From NCBI RefSeq assembly GCF_019649055.1, contig NW_026570229.1, positions 868,001-932,000 on the forward strand: a stretch of 64,000 nucleotides of DNA. Reading direction: 5' to 3'. Under the pieces are notes generated by a model. It had not been told where the DNA came from and did not search any database. It was given only the letters and a program-made list of their open reading frames with translations. Positions within the stretch are counted from its first letter, which is position 1; each line of letters starts with the position of its first letter. The DNA comes from Paramacrobiotus metropolitanus (Eukaryota > Tardigrada > Eutardigrada > Parachela > Macrobiotidae). The translations under genes and the position numbers were made by a program. Below, piece after piece: positions 36,233 to 48,565 of the stretch.

Positions 36233-37375
36233 CCGAATGGCAGCCACCACAAGCTAGTATGTAATTTCATCAATTAGTATCAATGTAATTCATCAATTCC
36301 CTCTTTACACATTTTTCTAATCGCTAACGGGCTTTTTCAGTCATCCGTTTTCCCTCTTCAGACAAACGTCGAAGTAATTATTTTAATATCAACTGATTTC
36401 CTTCATTGCATAGCGCTGTGCTTAGAGCGAAAAGAGAGTCAAAGCCACGGCCAGTTACGTCGGAGGGAAGAAGACCACTGTCGCCCACTGTCCGCCACGT
36501 AATTATGCTTTAGGACCGCGCCGCATCGCAGGCGCTGTACCACAGCGACCGTCTGCTGGAGGGCCCCGACAGTCTTGGACGATCAGCAGTTCGCCTAGGA
36601 CACCATGTTCCACCGCGCCAACGAGCACTGCTGCCTGAAGTGGCGAAGTCAAGGGTCGGTGCCATCATCGGAAGAATACCAGCCAAGAACAACTGCGATT
36701 ATCGTTAGCGCCTATTCAGCTTTGACTGATCTAATAGTTGGCCATTTCTTTATCTAAGAAACCGGTTCTTGTTTTCAGCAAGTAGTAAACCGTGTTATCG
36801 AATTCCGAATGGCAGCCACCACAAGCTAGTATGTAATTTCATCAATTAGTATCAATGTAATTCATCAATTCCCTCTTTACACATTTTTCTAATCGCTAAC
36901 GGGCTTTTTCAGTCATCCGTTTTCCCTCTTCAGACAAACGTCGAAGTAATTATTTTAATATCAACTGATTTCCTTCATTGCATAGCGCTGTGCTTAGAGC
37001 GAAAAGAGAGTCAAAGCCACGGCCAGTTACGTCGGAGGGAAGAAGACCACTGTCGCCCACTGTCCGCCACGTAATTATGCTTTAGGACCGCCGCATCGCA
37101 GGCGCTGTACCACAGCGACCGTCTGCTGGAGGGCCCCGACAGTCTTGGACGATCAGCAGTTCGCCTAGGACACCATGTTCCACCGCGCCAACGAGCACTG
37201 CTGCCTGAAGTGGCGAAGTCAAGGGTCGGTGCCATCATCGGAAGAATACCAGCCAAGAACAACTGCGATTATCGTTAGCGCCTATTCAGCTTTGACTGAT
37301 CTAATAGTTGGCCATTTCTTTATCTAAGAAACCGGTTCTTGTTTTCAGCAAGTAGTAAACCGTGTTATCGAATTC
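36233..37375. repeat. 571-bp direct tandem duplication
   Basis: Unit 1 (36233-36804) and unit 2 (36805-37375) are almost identical; the visible difference is a 2-bp indel (GACCGCGCCGCATC at 36514 against GACCGCCGCATC). Each unit contains a stretch after TTATGCTTTAG that reads as about 190 nt of open plus frame, so an exon may have been duplicated. The encoded product is not recognised. Near-identity implies a recent event or an assembly duplication. Confidence 0.92.
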
Positions 37376-38759
37376 TGCCGACGCACGCAGCTCTTGACGA
37401 CCACACTCGAAAATGGCCTGGTGCGGGCCGAAAACGAGAAATCAGCTGTCTGATGCGAACACTGCTGTGCATCTAACATCAGACAGCGGTCGACAACGTG
37501 GACAACGGCGAGTACTTTAAACTTTTAAACCTGAATTTTAGGAAATTCATTCATGGTCGCCTGACTACGCCGTGCAGCAGCGCTTACGCGGCACGGAAGA
37601 GATACTTCATATTCCTTTTCTTGCCGGGTTTCACACTTTCTCTTTAGTGATGTTTTTAAAACGATGGAAAAAAGCGCCATTGCGAATATGAGGATAGTGC
37701 TCCACTATGAAGCGGCAAATATTAAGTTAGTTTTTACACCGATGCGGCCCTTTCGTACCACTATAAAATGGCCCATTTTTTTGTTTACTGTATTCTACGC
37801 ATGCCTGTTTATCCTACATGTTTTCTTTCTGTATTCACGGTATATTCTCCATTATTTCGCTTTTCCAAGTGCGTCTCACTGCGTCTTCCTGCGCTGTATT
37901 TCCGTATTCTCCACATATTCTGCCCGTGTGTTTTCCATGCTCACAATGTATTCTTCGGCTTCTTAGGTTTTTTTTCAAAAGAACAGCAGGAATTAATACG
38001 GTACGGGCTAAATTCGTTAGAATGCGGTCTATCTGCTATGTTTATTTTGTACTAGGGTTCTTGTCCAGTGTGCATAAACGAAGTTAGCCGAATATACCGT
38101 AGCTGAATCGCTTTGTTAGCATAGGCTTGATTTCGAAGGGGCGTTAGAAAACTGAAGAATCTGACGCAGCCAAGCCAACTACGAAAGCTGTCATGAGAAT
38201 TGCTAGTGAGTTTAACAAACTTAACACAGATGCCTATCCCTGTTTTCCATTGTAACGTGCAAGCACGATGTATTGTTGGAATTTGTTGCAGATCACTTTA
38301 AAACAGCAACTTTCGCGCGTACGTTAATTAACGATTTTTAAACAAAAACAGTCAGAAAATAATTGAAAATTACTTTAACTTTGATCCCTTTCACAGTTTT
38401 AAAGTAATGAAAGTAAGAGCCAAACGTCCGGGCCGATGTCAACTGTCAAGTCAAGTCAAGTCAATTGCTGCTGCGGTCTCCAGTGGGAACGCGTCTTCCG
38501 ATTCTGCCAAAACGGAGGCAGCGCAGCGCAGCTTACAGCCGATGCAAGAAGACCACCGCCGCCCATTGCTTGGCACACAAACGCACCACCATGCCGATCG
38601 CGGAAAATAAAATGGGGATGCGGTTAGCAATAATAATGACCTTTAACAAGCCTGATGTAACACGCATTGGTGGTCCGTTATATAAGGCTGCAATCTAACT
38701 TTGAAAATTTAAAAATCGCGTATTCGCGCCACGTGTTAAAATGAACGACAAGCTGTTTA

Positions 38760-38930
38760 CGGCGGATCGACTCACGAGCCAAGCCAAGCACGATGAATCT
38801 CATTTCATCCACAGCAAACGTCTACTGGCAGGTTGGGCACATGTCGGTACATCTAATGATGACCTTCACTGGCGCCAGCCGATGCTTATGCAGCGGTGTT
38901 AGCGGAGTGTCGTTGACTACCACGTGATCT
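38760..38930 (-). pseudogene. RING-H2 half-domain fragment
   Basis: On minus this reads ...LAPVKVI...CPTCQ-stop-TFAVDEM, matching the first RING half of the genes at 48.6-49.3 kb and 58.4-59.9 kb (PVKVTEES..CATCQQKFAVGE). A TAG replaces the Gln after CPTCQ, and the CFH part is eroded. It is a dead copy of a RING exon. Confidence 0.7.
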
Positions 38931-39257
38931 TCTCCTGCAGTGTGTTAGACCTCCTACGACGTACTCGACAGGATTTCTCATGGAGACTGTATGTATGCTA
39001 TTATTGTTTTTGCTGCTAAACGAATTAATACATATGCACGACATAACTAAGCAGTTAAACAGTTTCTGCTCACTATAAACTAATTAAGCGGGTTCGCCGA
39101 AATTTTTGAAATGCCACGGGGGGCTTCAACAATGTCCGAAATACCGGCGGGTTTTTCTTGAATTTATTATTTTAACTTTCAGTGCAGTACATGATGAATT
39201 CGGTTAAATTCTATCAGCCTATTGCAATATTTTTTTGTTAATTTTAAAAATTGCACA

Positions 39258-40575
39258 CTATTGTTGTCGGTTTCCCTGGGCGAGGGATACGTTTTTCGGC
39301 ATGCCGTCTTCATCCGCCGTCATGTTGTTGAGACGCGCATGCGCCAGACTGACAATTTCGGTGGAAAAGTATTTCTTGGCGGCTGTGCTCAGAATGTACG
39401 GAAACCTGGATTCGAAATCGGAAAACTGGCTATTAATGGTGTAATTGCCGCAGATCAGCTGGTCCGGGGAGCTGGGGAAGCCGTAGCAGCAACTGTAAGA
39501 CACTTTCGTCCGCAGTGTCTTCAGGAAGAAGCTCCACAGATTATCCAGCGCGGAGCAGCGGCATTCCGCGTCGCCGACACAGAAGCGGTTGTAGCCCAAA
39601 CGCAGGAAGGATCTCTCTTCCGCAGTGGAGAGACTCGATAGAAGGATGTCGTCGATGTGCGTCAGACGGTTCCCGGAAAGATCGACCCATTTCACTTCCG
39701 GCATCGTGAATTACTGGCTGAAGTAGATTTTCTTAATGCCGTTCATGCGCAAGTTGACTTCCTGAAAGGAAACAGAGGCGAATGAATACGAATTATACGA
39801 TTGCCATACAAATGACGGCGTAAGCGTCAAATGTCGAAATTACCCCTTCTGGTCTGTTGATATCTCGTTTTTTGTATTGACCTTTAGTAAATATCAAACG
39901 CAAGTACTCACTTAGTATAAAACCAGAAAGAGAATTTATAACAAAACCACTTCCTCATTGCTATCCTGATGCCTGCTGATACATAACCTTTCACAAAAAA
40001 ACCTGTTACTTACGGTACCGTAGTTCTTTAAAGATGAGCCACGTTTCACTGTATTTCGGTTTTGTAAGAGATTTTCAGGTCTAACGCCGCTTCTGTACTC
40101 GGAAGGATGGGAGCGGCGCTAGCGTTAGATGATATTCTGATGTTATAACTATGAATTGTTTCTCATCTCAAGGAATATTCAAAGATCGAGCGAATCACTT
40201 CCCTGTACTCCTGCAGTCACCCGGCTGGAATGTGACATTGCGGTAGTACCGTAGTACGTGCCGCTGAATCGGCGCGGTATGTAATGCGGCAACGTTAACC
40301 GCCAGCCGGTTGACGGCCACAAGTACGAAGAGTGGTGAGCATGGCCTTTGAAAGCCCCCCAAATTTATTTTTTATGGAATTACGACTACCTACGGAAATG
40401 TGTTTACCTCCAGGCTCGCCGCCACCGGCTTGAACACGGACCAGTCGAACTTGGCAAGGAAGTTTCCTTCACTCCAGAATCCGCTCAAAGGAGGAATGGC
40501 CGATGCGCTCTGCCACGGCGCCAGAGACGCAAAGGCGTCCAGCGCAATCTCCGACAACTCCCGTCGCCCATCGAA
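39258..40575 (-). pseudogene. Secreted LRR gene, broken copy C
   Basis: Exon 2 (39258-39761) aligns throughout with copies A and B: VNLRMNGIKKIYFSQ, then WVDLSGNRLTHIDD, then the NRFC..DAECRC cap. A TAA at 39711-39713 sits where the paralogues have Tyr (YF.MP). The exon 1 piece (40408-40575) covers only LSEIALDAFASLAP...EGNFLAKFDWSVFKPVAASLE before the GTAAAC donor; everything upstream, including the signal peptide, is missing. It is truncated at the same point as the plus-strand copy D. Confidence 0.82.
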
Positions 40576-42117
40576 AGTATCTGGATCGAAGGGAATCGCT
40601 GGTGAAATTTGATTGGTCGGTGTTCTTGCCGGTGGCGAATAGTTTAACGGTGAGTGCTAAGCAGCATCACAGTATGGTACTATGGGCCATGCATGACAAG
40701 TGGTCATAACAAGTAAGTAATTATAGCACTTACCAGAGCACAATGGCCCCCTCCCAATTCGAAAAATTTTCGTTTTTTGTAAAAAGGTGGGGTACTATTG
40801 TAGTATAGAGTTTATAACTGTAGTCTGTAGTCTTTAAAACAGCAGTTTAAAACTGTTTAAAACTTTAAGATGGTAGTCTGTACAAGTTTAAAATTATTTT
40901 CATCTGCCATCGTCAAGAGGGCGTAGCCAGACAATAATTAAACGTTTGCATACTATCACATACTGTATAATGCAGTGCAGCACAAGTTATTCGTAACTAC
41001 TAATTATTACAGTATTGTGTTCACTTTTTACTGCAGCACCGTGGACTTTTACATCTGTCGAGTAGGGATGTAAAAGAGGCCCACTTCCGGCTCGTGCCAT
41101 TGTAGCTGAGTACACATTTTCAAAAACTGTTTATCGATTAGTGTTGTAACCAATAAGTTATGCAAACAATCTTTCGGCACTAATAAACAGATACGTGCTG
41201 TACTCATTACACAGTATATGATAGTATGTAAACTTTTCATTGTTGTCTGGCCGCGCCCTCTGGACGATGTCAGATGAAAAAATTTTTAAAACGTACTACA
41301 ACTACACTACTGTTTTAACATAGATGAAAATAATTCGAATTTGGAGGGGGCGAATATGCCCGGGATTAGACGACAGTTCGCTTCGATAACGATTGTTGTA
41401 TTGGCGAACTTTCCGTGCGCTGTTACAGTTATGCGATGGTGATCGAAATGACGAACGACGACCACACTGTACATGCTTGCGTTGTTGCAGAAGATTTCCC
41501 TACAGATGAACGACACTGGGGAAATCTATTCAAGTCAGTACTTCACACTGCCCGCCCTGTTATGGGTCGTGCTGTCCGGAAACCGGCTAACGTTCATCGA
41601 CGACAGCTTCTTGGATACGCTGTCCACGCACGAAGGCAGACCGTATCTGCAGTTGGAATACAATCGCTTCTGCATGAATGACGCCCGATGCAATTGTTCC
41701 GCCATCGACAATCTGTGGAAGTGGTTCGCGACGCCACCTCGCCGCTACTTTCCCGATCGCCGCCAATTCACTTGGTCGGATCAGTTGACTTGCGGAAACT
41801 ACACCGTTTTGACCGAATTTTCCAACTACGAGTCGCGGTTTCTGCCCTTGTTCGACAAGACCGGTGAGCTGGATAAGATGCGCGGACGAACGTATTATGC
41901 CGGGGAAGTAATCAGCCGGGCTTGCGGTCTCTATGCGAGCACTGAGATAGACATGGGCGGCATAGCTAAGTCATCGTTTACGACCTTTCTATCCAAAATA
42001 GCTAAGGATTCGTCCACGTTCTGTGCAGCACTGCAAGCGGAAGTATCACAAAGAATACTTCCGACGAATCCAATTCACTGTCAGCAGGGTGTTTATAGAA
42101 CCGCAAGCTGTCCTTAG
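40576..42117 (+). pseudogene. Secreted LRR gene, 5'-truncated copy D
   Basis: The tail of exon 1 (about 40576-40649) reads IWIEGNRW, then after a frameshift KFDWSVFLPVANSLT, up to a GTGAGT donor. Exon 2 (41491-42117, acceptor GTTGTTGCAG) is fully open: LQMNDTGEIYSSQYFTLP, LSGNRLTFIDDSFLD, NRFCMNDARCNC cap, TCGNYT, then a longer C-terminus than the paralogues. The signal peptide and N-terminal half are absent, and the copy abuts copy C head to head at about 40575. Exon 2 is still intact, so decay is recent or the exon may be used by another promoter. Confidence 0.78.
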
Positions 42118-43791
42118 AAAATACTTGTCTTTAATCATAATTTAATACTTACATGCTTGTCATGCACATGCTTAAACATGCTTGTCATTTTCATGCTATT
42201 TTACAGTATAAATGTTATTTTTTCTATCGAAATATTTTTATCTGCAGCCAAAGCGCTTTTAATGCGAAAAATATCAGGGAATGGGCCGGATCTCAAACTC
42301 AGCCCGCGAGGTGACTTTCCAGCACTGCTTCAGCCTTGATCGTTTCTACAAAAATCTAAATTTCTACCTTTACCAGTCTTCCCGCTTTTGTGAATGCTTG
42401 ATTCGTTGCCCCCATAAAAACAACATTTTTATGCCAAATGCAGCCCACCGTTGACCTTAAAAAGAACTTCGATATGCACTGACTACAGCAAATTATTTTC
42501 TTGAATTTTTCACTTTGTGACAATACGTGAGCTGCGTAGCTTTCCGTTAATAGCATCTAGTCACAAAGTTTCTAACTTTTCATTTTCCTGAGAAAGCGGT
42601 ATGACACGATTATTCTGTTTCGTGTTTTGTACAGTATTACACTTGCAGAAAAAAAGTATTCTAAACTTCAGGAAACTTCACGAAATCTCGCGCCTCACGG
42701 AAACTGAGGAGGAAGAAGGTGAAAAATGTCAAAAACCATCCTGGTAAACCGCGAGGAACGACGTTAAAAATCGTCGTCGAGGAAAGACGTTTTCGGCGAT
42801 TCGTCTCAGTTTGATAGTAGTTGTTCTATGTTATAATTTCTTTCTGTTCCTCCCTGAAGGACTTGTGTACGAGTAGCTATATGGGAAAATTTAACTGAAG
42901 CGTATAAAACGGGAGATACAAAACAGGGAGACCTAATTTTGTTATGTCCTTTAGTTAGCCGCATAACACTAACAACGCGCCGCCAGTCGCGTTGAGATGC
43001 GCATGGCCGTCGTGTGCACCTGTGGATCATGCTACTGCATTTCATTTGTCATGCTTTCGTCTGTCATGGGAAGTTTTTTGATAGTCGTGGACTTGTGGGT
43101 AGTATGTTGGAAAGTGTAATAACGGAGAGGAATGTCGCTGGAAATATTGGGAACTGTAGGCATTGGCATGTGGCTAGACGGTCTCATTTTGTGGCAGTGT
43201 GCTTCTCGCGGAAGATATGCAGTCTGTGCAGAAGAAAATATTCTGGTATACGATCTGTGCAGGATACAGCTTACTAAACATCGTTGCTGCGAAATATCGT
43301 AAAGGTCACAGGCGTAGCCGTGTAAAGATACGGGTAACACTTTGTATGTACCACCAAATTTTATTCATAGTAATTTGCAAATATGCCATTCTATAGCGTT
43401 AGACTGGCATGAGTAGTTGTATTGTCGCTGCTGGGAGCCGGGAAGTACAGATACGAATTTCGGTGATTGATTGGCCTGCTTATTGAGCACCCAGGCCTGT
43501 AAACGGGCGCTTCCGCATGTCTTTATCTATTCAAAAACATCATGCGCTGACTATATGGCAATAACATGCCGCAATGGGTTAAGTTCGCTGTTAAAAAAAG
43601 CTGCCAGTATATATGACGCATGCAGTTCCATGGAGTGAATCAGCACATGACGGTTAAATTGACCCGGTTGAGGTCACGCATGTTAAACGTTTTCTTACAG
43701 TGTATTATTAATTTTTATTAATATCCAAGCGCCGCGGCCAAATTTATTATTTTTAGAGACATCCTACCAGGCTACTGGAACACAGTTTTCT
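42118..43791. other. Stretch without recognisable gene
   Basis: No exon with LRR, RING or other recognisable features was found between LRR copies D and B. Short open frames on both strands overlap each other and lack splice context. Confidence 0.5.
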
Positions 43792-45221
43792 TTAGTTCTG
43801 TGCTGTTTTTGGAGTCGATTTGCTGAGCGCATGAGCGATAGAATGTTTGGTAAGTCGGTCTTTGTCCGGCAGAAGGGCCTTGAGGCGTGTACGCGCCAAA
43901 CTGATCACATCGGCATAGTAATCCCGTCCGTCTGTTCGGCCCGAAAAGGGAACGAATCTCGACTCGAATTGCGGGGACTCGGGCCAAATGGTGTAATTGC
44001 CGCATGTCAACTCGTCCGACGGGTGCTGGTAGAAAAATCTAGGTAGCAATTTGTTACGCGGTGCCTTCAGGAAGAAGCTCCACAGATTGTCTAACGAGGA
44101 GCAGCGGCACTCTGCGCTGTTGACGCAGAAGCGATTGAAGCCCAGCCGCAGATAGGGTCGCAGCTGCGCATTTGACACACTGGCCAACAAAGTGTCGTTG
44201 ATGCGCGTAAGACTATTTCCCGCTAAATCCACCCATTCCACAGCCGGCATCGGGAAGTACTCACTGAAGTAGATCTCCTCAATGTCGTTCATCCTTAAGG
44301 TGATGTCCTGAAAGCCAAAAGAGTGGCAATAATTGTGAAATAGTGTAAACGTACCGTACAATACTACACGGACAAAAAATTTTATTTTTAATTTTATAAT
44401 TTAATTTATTTTATTTTATTTTTAATTTTATAATTAATGTTAACCGTATGTCGTCAGTGAACGTGCTGACGGCTCCTACCGCTGTACGTTACAGCAACGT
44501 TCATCAGAATCTAACAAGTCAAGAATAAACAAGTAAATAACCAAGTCGGGTCAAGTCAGCTAACAGTACGTATAGTTACCCTGAGGCTAGCCGCCACTGG
44601 CTTGAGCACCGCCAAATCGAATTTTGAAGAAGGGTTTCCTTCGCTCCAGAATTGGTTCAAAGTGGGCGTTGCCGACAAGGATGCAAAGGCGTCCAGCGCA
44701 ATGGCCGACATCCGGTTGCGGATCAGTTGGAGCTTCTCCAAGGCCGCAAAGCCCGCAAAGGTCACGCGGCTCAACGTAGGCAGATGGATTTGCACCAGTC
44801 GCAACCATCGCACTGTCGGCTGAACATTTCGCAGGAAGCGGCCGACAGGGAAGGGACCGTCATCCGGCGCCACCCAGATATCAATGAGCCAGACCGCGAC
44901 CACATTAGGCCGACGTGGCAACGAAATAGAGGTGTTCAGCAGACAGCTGGGACCGCAGCGGCCCTCTGCATCATCTGCGCCGATCCTCACGTAATCCCAG
45001 TCTTCTCCAATGTCGCTGACATTGAAGACTGGTTTGTTGCAGGCACACTGTGTCCACTGCGGACTGCAGCTCGGCAGAACATAGTTGAAACACCAGCGTG
45101 TGGGAACCTTGACGTACTGCTCGGGAAATCCTGGATACTTTGGCGGCGTTGTGTCGGCAGCACAGTTAGACATGGATCCTATCAACAGCGATAATATCAA
45201 CACTTTATCGAAGTAAGACAT
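43792..45221 (-). CDS. Secreted leucine-rich-repeat protein, copy B
   Basis: Two exons, 44580-45221 and 43792-44307, flank a 272-nt intron in phase 0; the product is about 385 residues. It has a signal peptide (LILSLLIGSMSNCAA), an N-terminal Cys cluster (CFNYVLPSCSPQWTQCAC), WLIDIWVAPDDGPFPVGRF, LRR segments (LEKLQLIRNRMSAIALDAFA; WVDLAGNSLTRINDTL), an LRR C-cap (NRFCVNSAECRCSSLDNLW) and TCGNYT near the C-terminus. It is the best reference copy of the family in this window, and all motifs are collinear with copy A. It is probably extracellular; function is unknown. Confidence 0.87.
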
Positions 45222-45440
45222 TTTGCTGCAATTTTCGCGGCTGAGGTTCGATGAATTCAGGTTTTTAACGTGTCAGCGAAAACAAGCTAATGTGATATGA
45301 AAAAGTGTTTTTACATCCGCTTAAAACACACGGGGTCGTTATGCTTGTTGATCGCTCTGTGTGATGTGGAAGCTGTCTAAGGCTGACACGCATCATGATC
45401 GCTAACGGCAACAAACGTGCGTACACTTATGCAGTAATTT
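45222..45440 (-). promoter_or_regulatory. Upstream region of LRR copy B, duplicated at 27160-27400
   Basis: Blocks such as TTTTACATCCGCTTAAAA, GTTGATCGCTCT..GATG and GGAAGCTGTC recur in the same order upstream of the fragment at 27159. Conservation of a non-coding flank alongside the first exon shows that the gene was copied as genomic DNA with its promoter, not through an RNA intermediate. Confidence 0.5.
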
Positions 45441-45608
45441 CTTAGAAGCAAATCCGGTTATAGGTACTGCGAGTGCAATACCCTTTCTGCGAGCAATGTG
45501 GGAGTACTGTACAGGTAGTACTCAGTAATAGTAGTTGCTGTCCACAGAGCAGCTTGTAAAACAGCCGGTAAGGTGAACAGCAGCAACACAAAGTAAAATA
45601 AATCGTAC

Positions 45609-45680
45609 ATCCAATGCTGTTGCCACCGGAAGGAAAACTGACCAATCGGATTGGGTGAAATTTTCCGGGACACTGTCGCA
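45609..45680 (-). pseudogene. Exon-1 tail fragment of LRR family
   Basis: It reads VPENFTQSDWSVFLPVATALD followed by a GTACGA donor, matching the end of exon 1 in copies A-D (EGNFTKFDWSVF.P.A). No other LRR sequence is found on either side, so this is an isolated fragment just upstream of copy B. Confidence 0.65.
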
Positions 45681-46658
45681 TGCGATGAGCCTGAGCGTAT
45701 GTTCATAATGTAAAGGCGCCGTGAAAGGTCGCCGACAACGGTCATAACCTCACCGACCGTTATACCGGGCTTCCGAGGCCAATGCAGCCTTTCCGGCAAT
45801 CCTTTAAAGTCGTACCTACCGATAAGTTGATACGGATACCATTGAGAAATCCCAGATATTTCTTTAGTACGAGATATTGGTTTAGACATATTATCTGCAA
45901 GTTGCCCATACAGAGGGCGCTTGCAACGCCGAATATGTGGATGCGCCCTCCCCCCCCCTTGTGTCACGACGACCGGGTGGTTCTTTTCTACTTGCTGACC
46001 GATGACGCACCATATTTTCTAAAAACCGGTACGTTTACTGACACCAAAATAAAGAAACCCTAAGAAACCGTCAACTGAGAAACCGAATACCAGCCTGGGC
46101 GTCAGAGCTACATAGACGAATTAGTGGGATGATGACGATAATGGTGAACTACTTTAGTTTTGCCGCTACTTAAGAGCATTATCAACTACTTTAGAGCACA
46201 ACTTTAGAGCATTACTACTTTAGAGCATTATCTTAGCATGGATAATGGCGCCATTCTTTTTCGCCGTTTTGCCAATCAAACATCAAGCAAAAAATGTGCT
46301 GGATCCAGACCAGAAAATGACACTGCAGCATGTCACCCGCCCCGCGTATACCTGATGCAGGAAGCGCAGTAATTTTTACTGCAGACAGCTGACTTAATCA
46401 TTTTTAGGGTAAACACGCGGCTTGTTCGAGTGTGACTGTCACGAACTGCCTACGTCGGCAAAATTTGATAACACTGTTTTGTAAAGGCTGGAAACCATAA
46501 CCGGTTTTCTCGGTAATGATAAGCCCAGTTGTAGTGTTTACGAAGGCAGTCAAATTAACGAGGCAGTCTGTAGAAACAGACTGTAATACAAAGCTGCAGT
46601 AGATCTTCGCTGGCGTGTTTCACTTGCAGTTGTAGTTAGTAGGAGTATTCAGAACTAT

Positions 46659-47127
46659 TCACTGACTCATCGACGAATGTCGAAAGATCGGCGGCAAATG
46701 ATTTGTTGTGTTTGGTTGCAGATCAACAGCGGCAATGCTCGAAACTTGAGAGCTTCCAGTTCCCGGCCAGGTCGTGATGATGACATACAGTGCGCATCTC
46801 CAAACGAAACAAAGCCCCGTGGCCGGACGGAAGCGGAAGGGCCCGTCGTGTTCATCGCGGAGAGCCGCGAAGACGGCCATGTCGCGATTCGCAGCTCCGA
46901 ATCATGGACACGAACTGTAGCGGCCACACTTGCGAAGAGTGGATGTTGCGCGCCGGCGCTTTGGAGGAATTAAAGTCAACCAACACGTGGTCTCCGACAA
47001 TGTCCTGCATGAATCCCAGCCACCAGTTATCCTTCTCCATCTGCCCTACGACGCTATTCTGGTAGCTAATGGACTCTTTGCCCAGCAGAAGCCGTCGAAA
47101 TGCCGGGGGTGCGAGTCTGCGATCCAT
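46659..47127 (-). pseudogene. Unrecognised gene with apparent frameshift
   Basis: The minus frame from 47127 reads MDRRLAPPAFRRLLLGKESI, then a Trp-rich WWLGFMQDIVGDHVLVDFNS, then HSSQVWPLQF. Near 46880 the protein-like reading moves to another frame, VFAALRDEHDGPFRFRPATG. The change could be a single-base indel or an unrecognised short intron. I do not recognise the family with certainty. It might be intact if the frameshift is a sequencing error. Confidence 0.45.
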
Positions 47128-47702
47128 TTTGTGCTACAACAGTGCTACAAGAAAACAGGGTTCAGTAGTTAATGATCGCTATTCGTTTAGGTTTAGAACA
47201 TATGTTTTCCTATCTTTTCTTAACTCAGCCATAATATAAAACTTCCATTTGTTTTCTTGTAATAAAATACATAATTGTCGAATTTGGTGCGGCGGGCGAG
47301 AGAGCAGCACTAATTTGCACAGCGATTGCAAGAAGCCGTCAGCGCATTGCCTCACGTTGAGCAACGCCGTTTATGTTTTCATAAAGAGAGCAGATACAGC
47401 TAACGTAGTCGTCGCGGAGGAAAACAGACTTATGGTCTTGACATAAGCAAAAGGTCACCAATGTCTTTCGGCTGGAAGGTGGGATAGAAAATCGTACTTA
47501 AAGCTGGCCGTTATGTTATTCTTTTGGTGTTTAATGTATATACATACAGCCCAGGAAGCGGAGCGAACGTTGAAATATTATTTGTGTTTCGTAGTCCGAT
47601 TTCTGCCCGCCTTTTCTGGCTCGTATGCGGACTTGATATCTGACACTGTACATTCTCGGAACGTTGGGTAGATGAGCTTGCTACACTATTAGTACGCAAA
47701 GA

Positions 47703-47800
47703 CCCCGTTTCAACAATACTTTTGTATGACCTTTGTATTAGTATTGTTTCAACAAAACTTTTGTATATGTTGTGGCCCCGTTTCACCAATACTTTTGTAT
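47703..47800. repeat. Three direct repeats of GTTTCAACAATACTTTTGTAT
   Basis: Three slightly diverged copies start near 47706, 47745 and 47783; two are preceded by CCCC. No coding role is apparent. Confidence 0.65.
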
Positions 47801-48565
47801 TAGCTCGGACTGCCCTGTACGACTGTCCAGCCGTACGAGCCTGCACATAAGCGAGACAGGGTCTACACAAGCGCTCTCCTCTCTGGCCATAAATTCTATT
47901 CAATAAACTGTCTGTTTTAAATTTTTAATCTAACCCGTGCACACTTCTACAAAAGGGAAATAAGTAATCGAAGTGGCCCGACACCTGTGTTTGTTTGTTC
48001 CCGCACTGATTGACCCGGATTAATACTGTAGGGCCATCCACGATTGCCCGCAAACTTTTCGATATCCCCAATTTATTCTACAAAATCTTACGCTGTCTCA
48101 TTGTAATAAGTAATTAATGTACAAATATACTGTGTCTTTATCAATTAACAATATTTTTTGCATCATGCTCACTTTGACTGCCATTGGTAAACTGTTGCAA
48201 TTAGTCAGCACTGAGAAAACCGGTCCTGGTTTACACTCACTGGAAAGCAGTATCATCGAAAATTGCCGACCGTTACAGTTCGCGATAACTGCACTGCGTG
48301 CACTCGCAGACATCCGATGATGCGCTTTTCTGACACGCAAGTACCAAGTTGCTGCTGTCAGGAAAACGCAACATCGGCTGTCTGCAGTAAATAGTATGTC
48401 TCCACTACGCAGCCGTCGCCGCGCTTGACGGATACGCTGCCGTACAGCATTCGTCGACCTTCATTTATATTCATGGTCCGCAAAACAAGAGCGACGCTAA
48501 AGCTAGCTTAAATTTGCCAGAGCTTTACTTTTGGAGACATTTTAACCCGAAGACGTATACAACCA

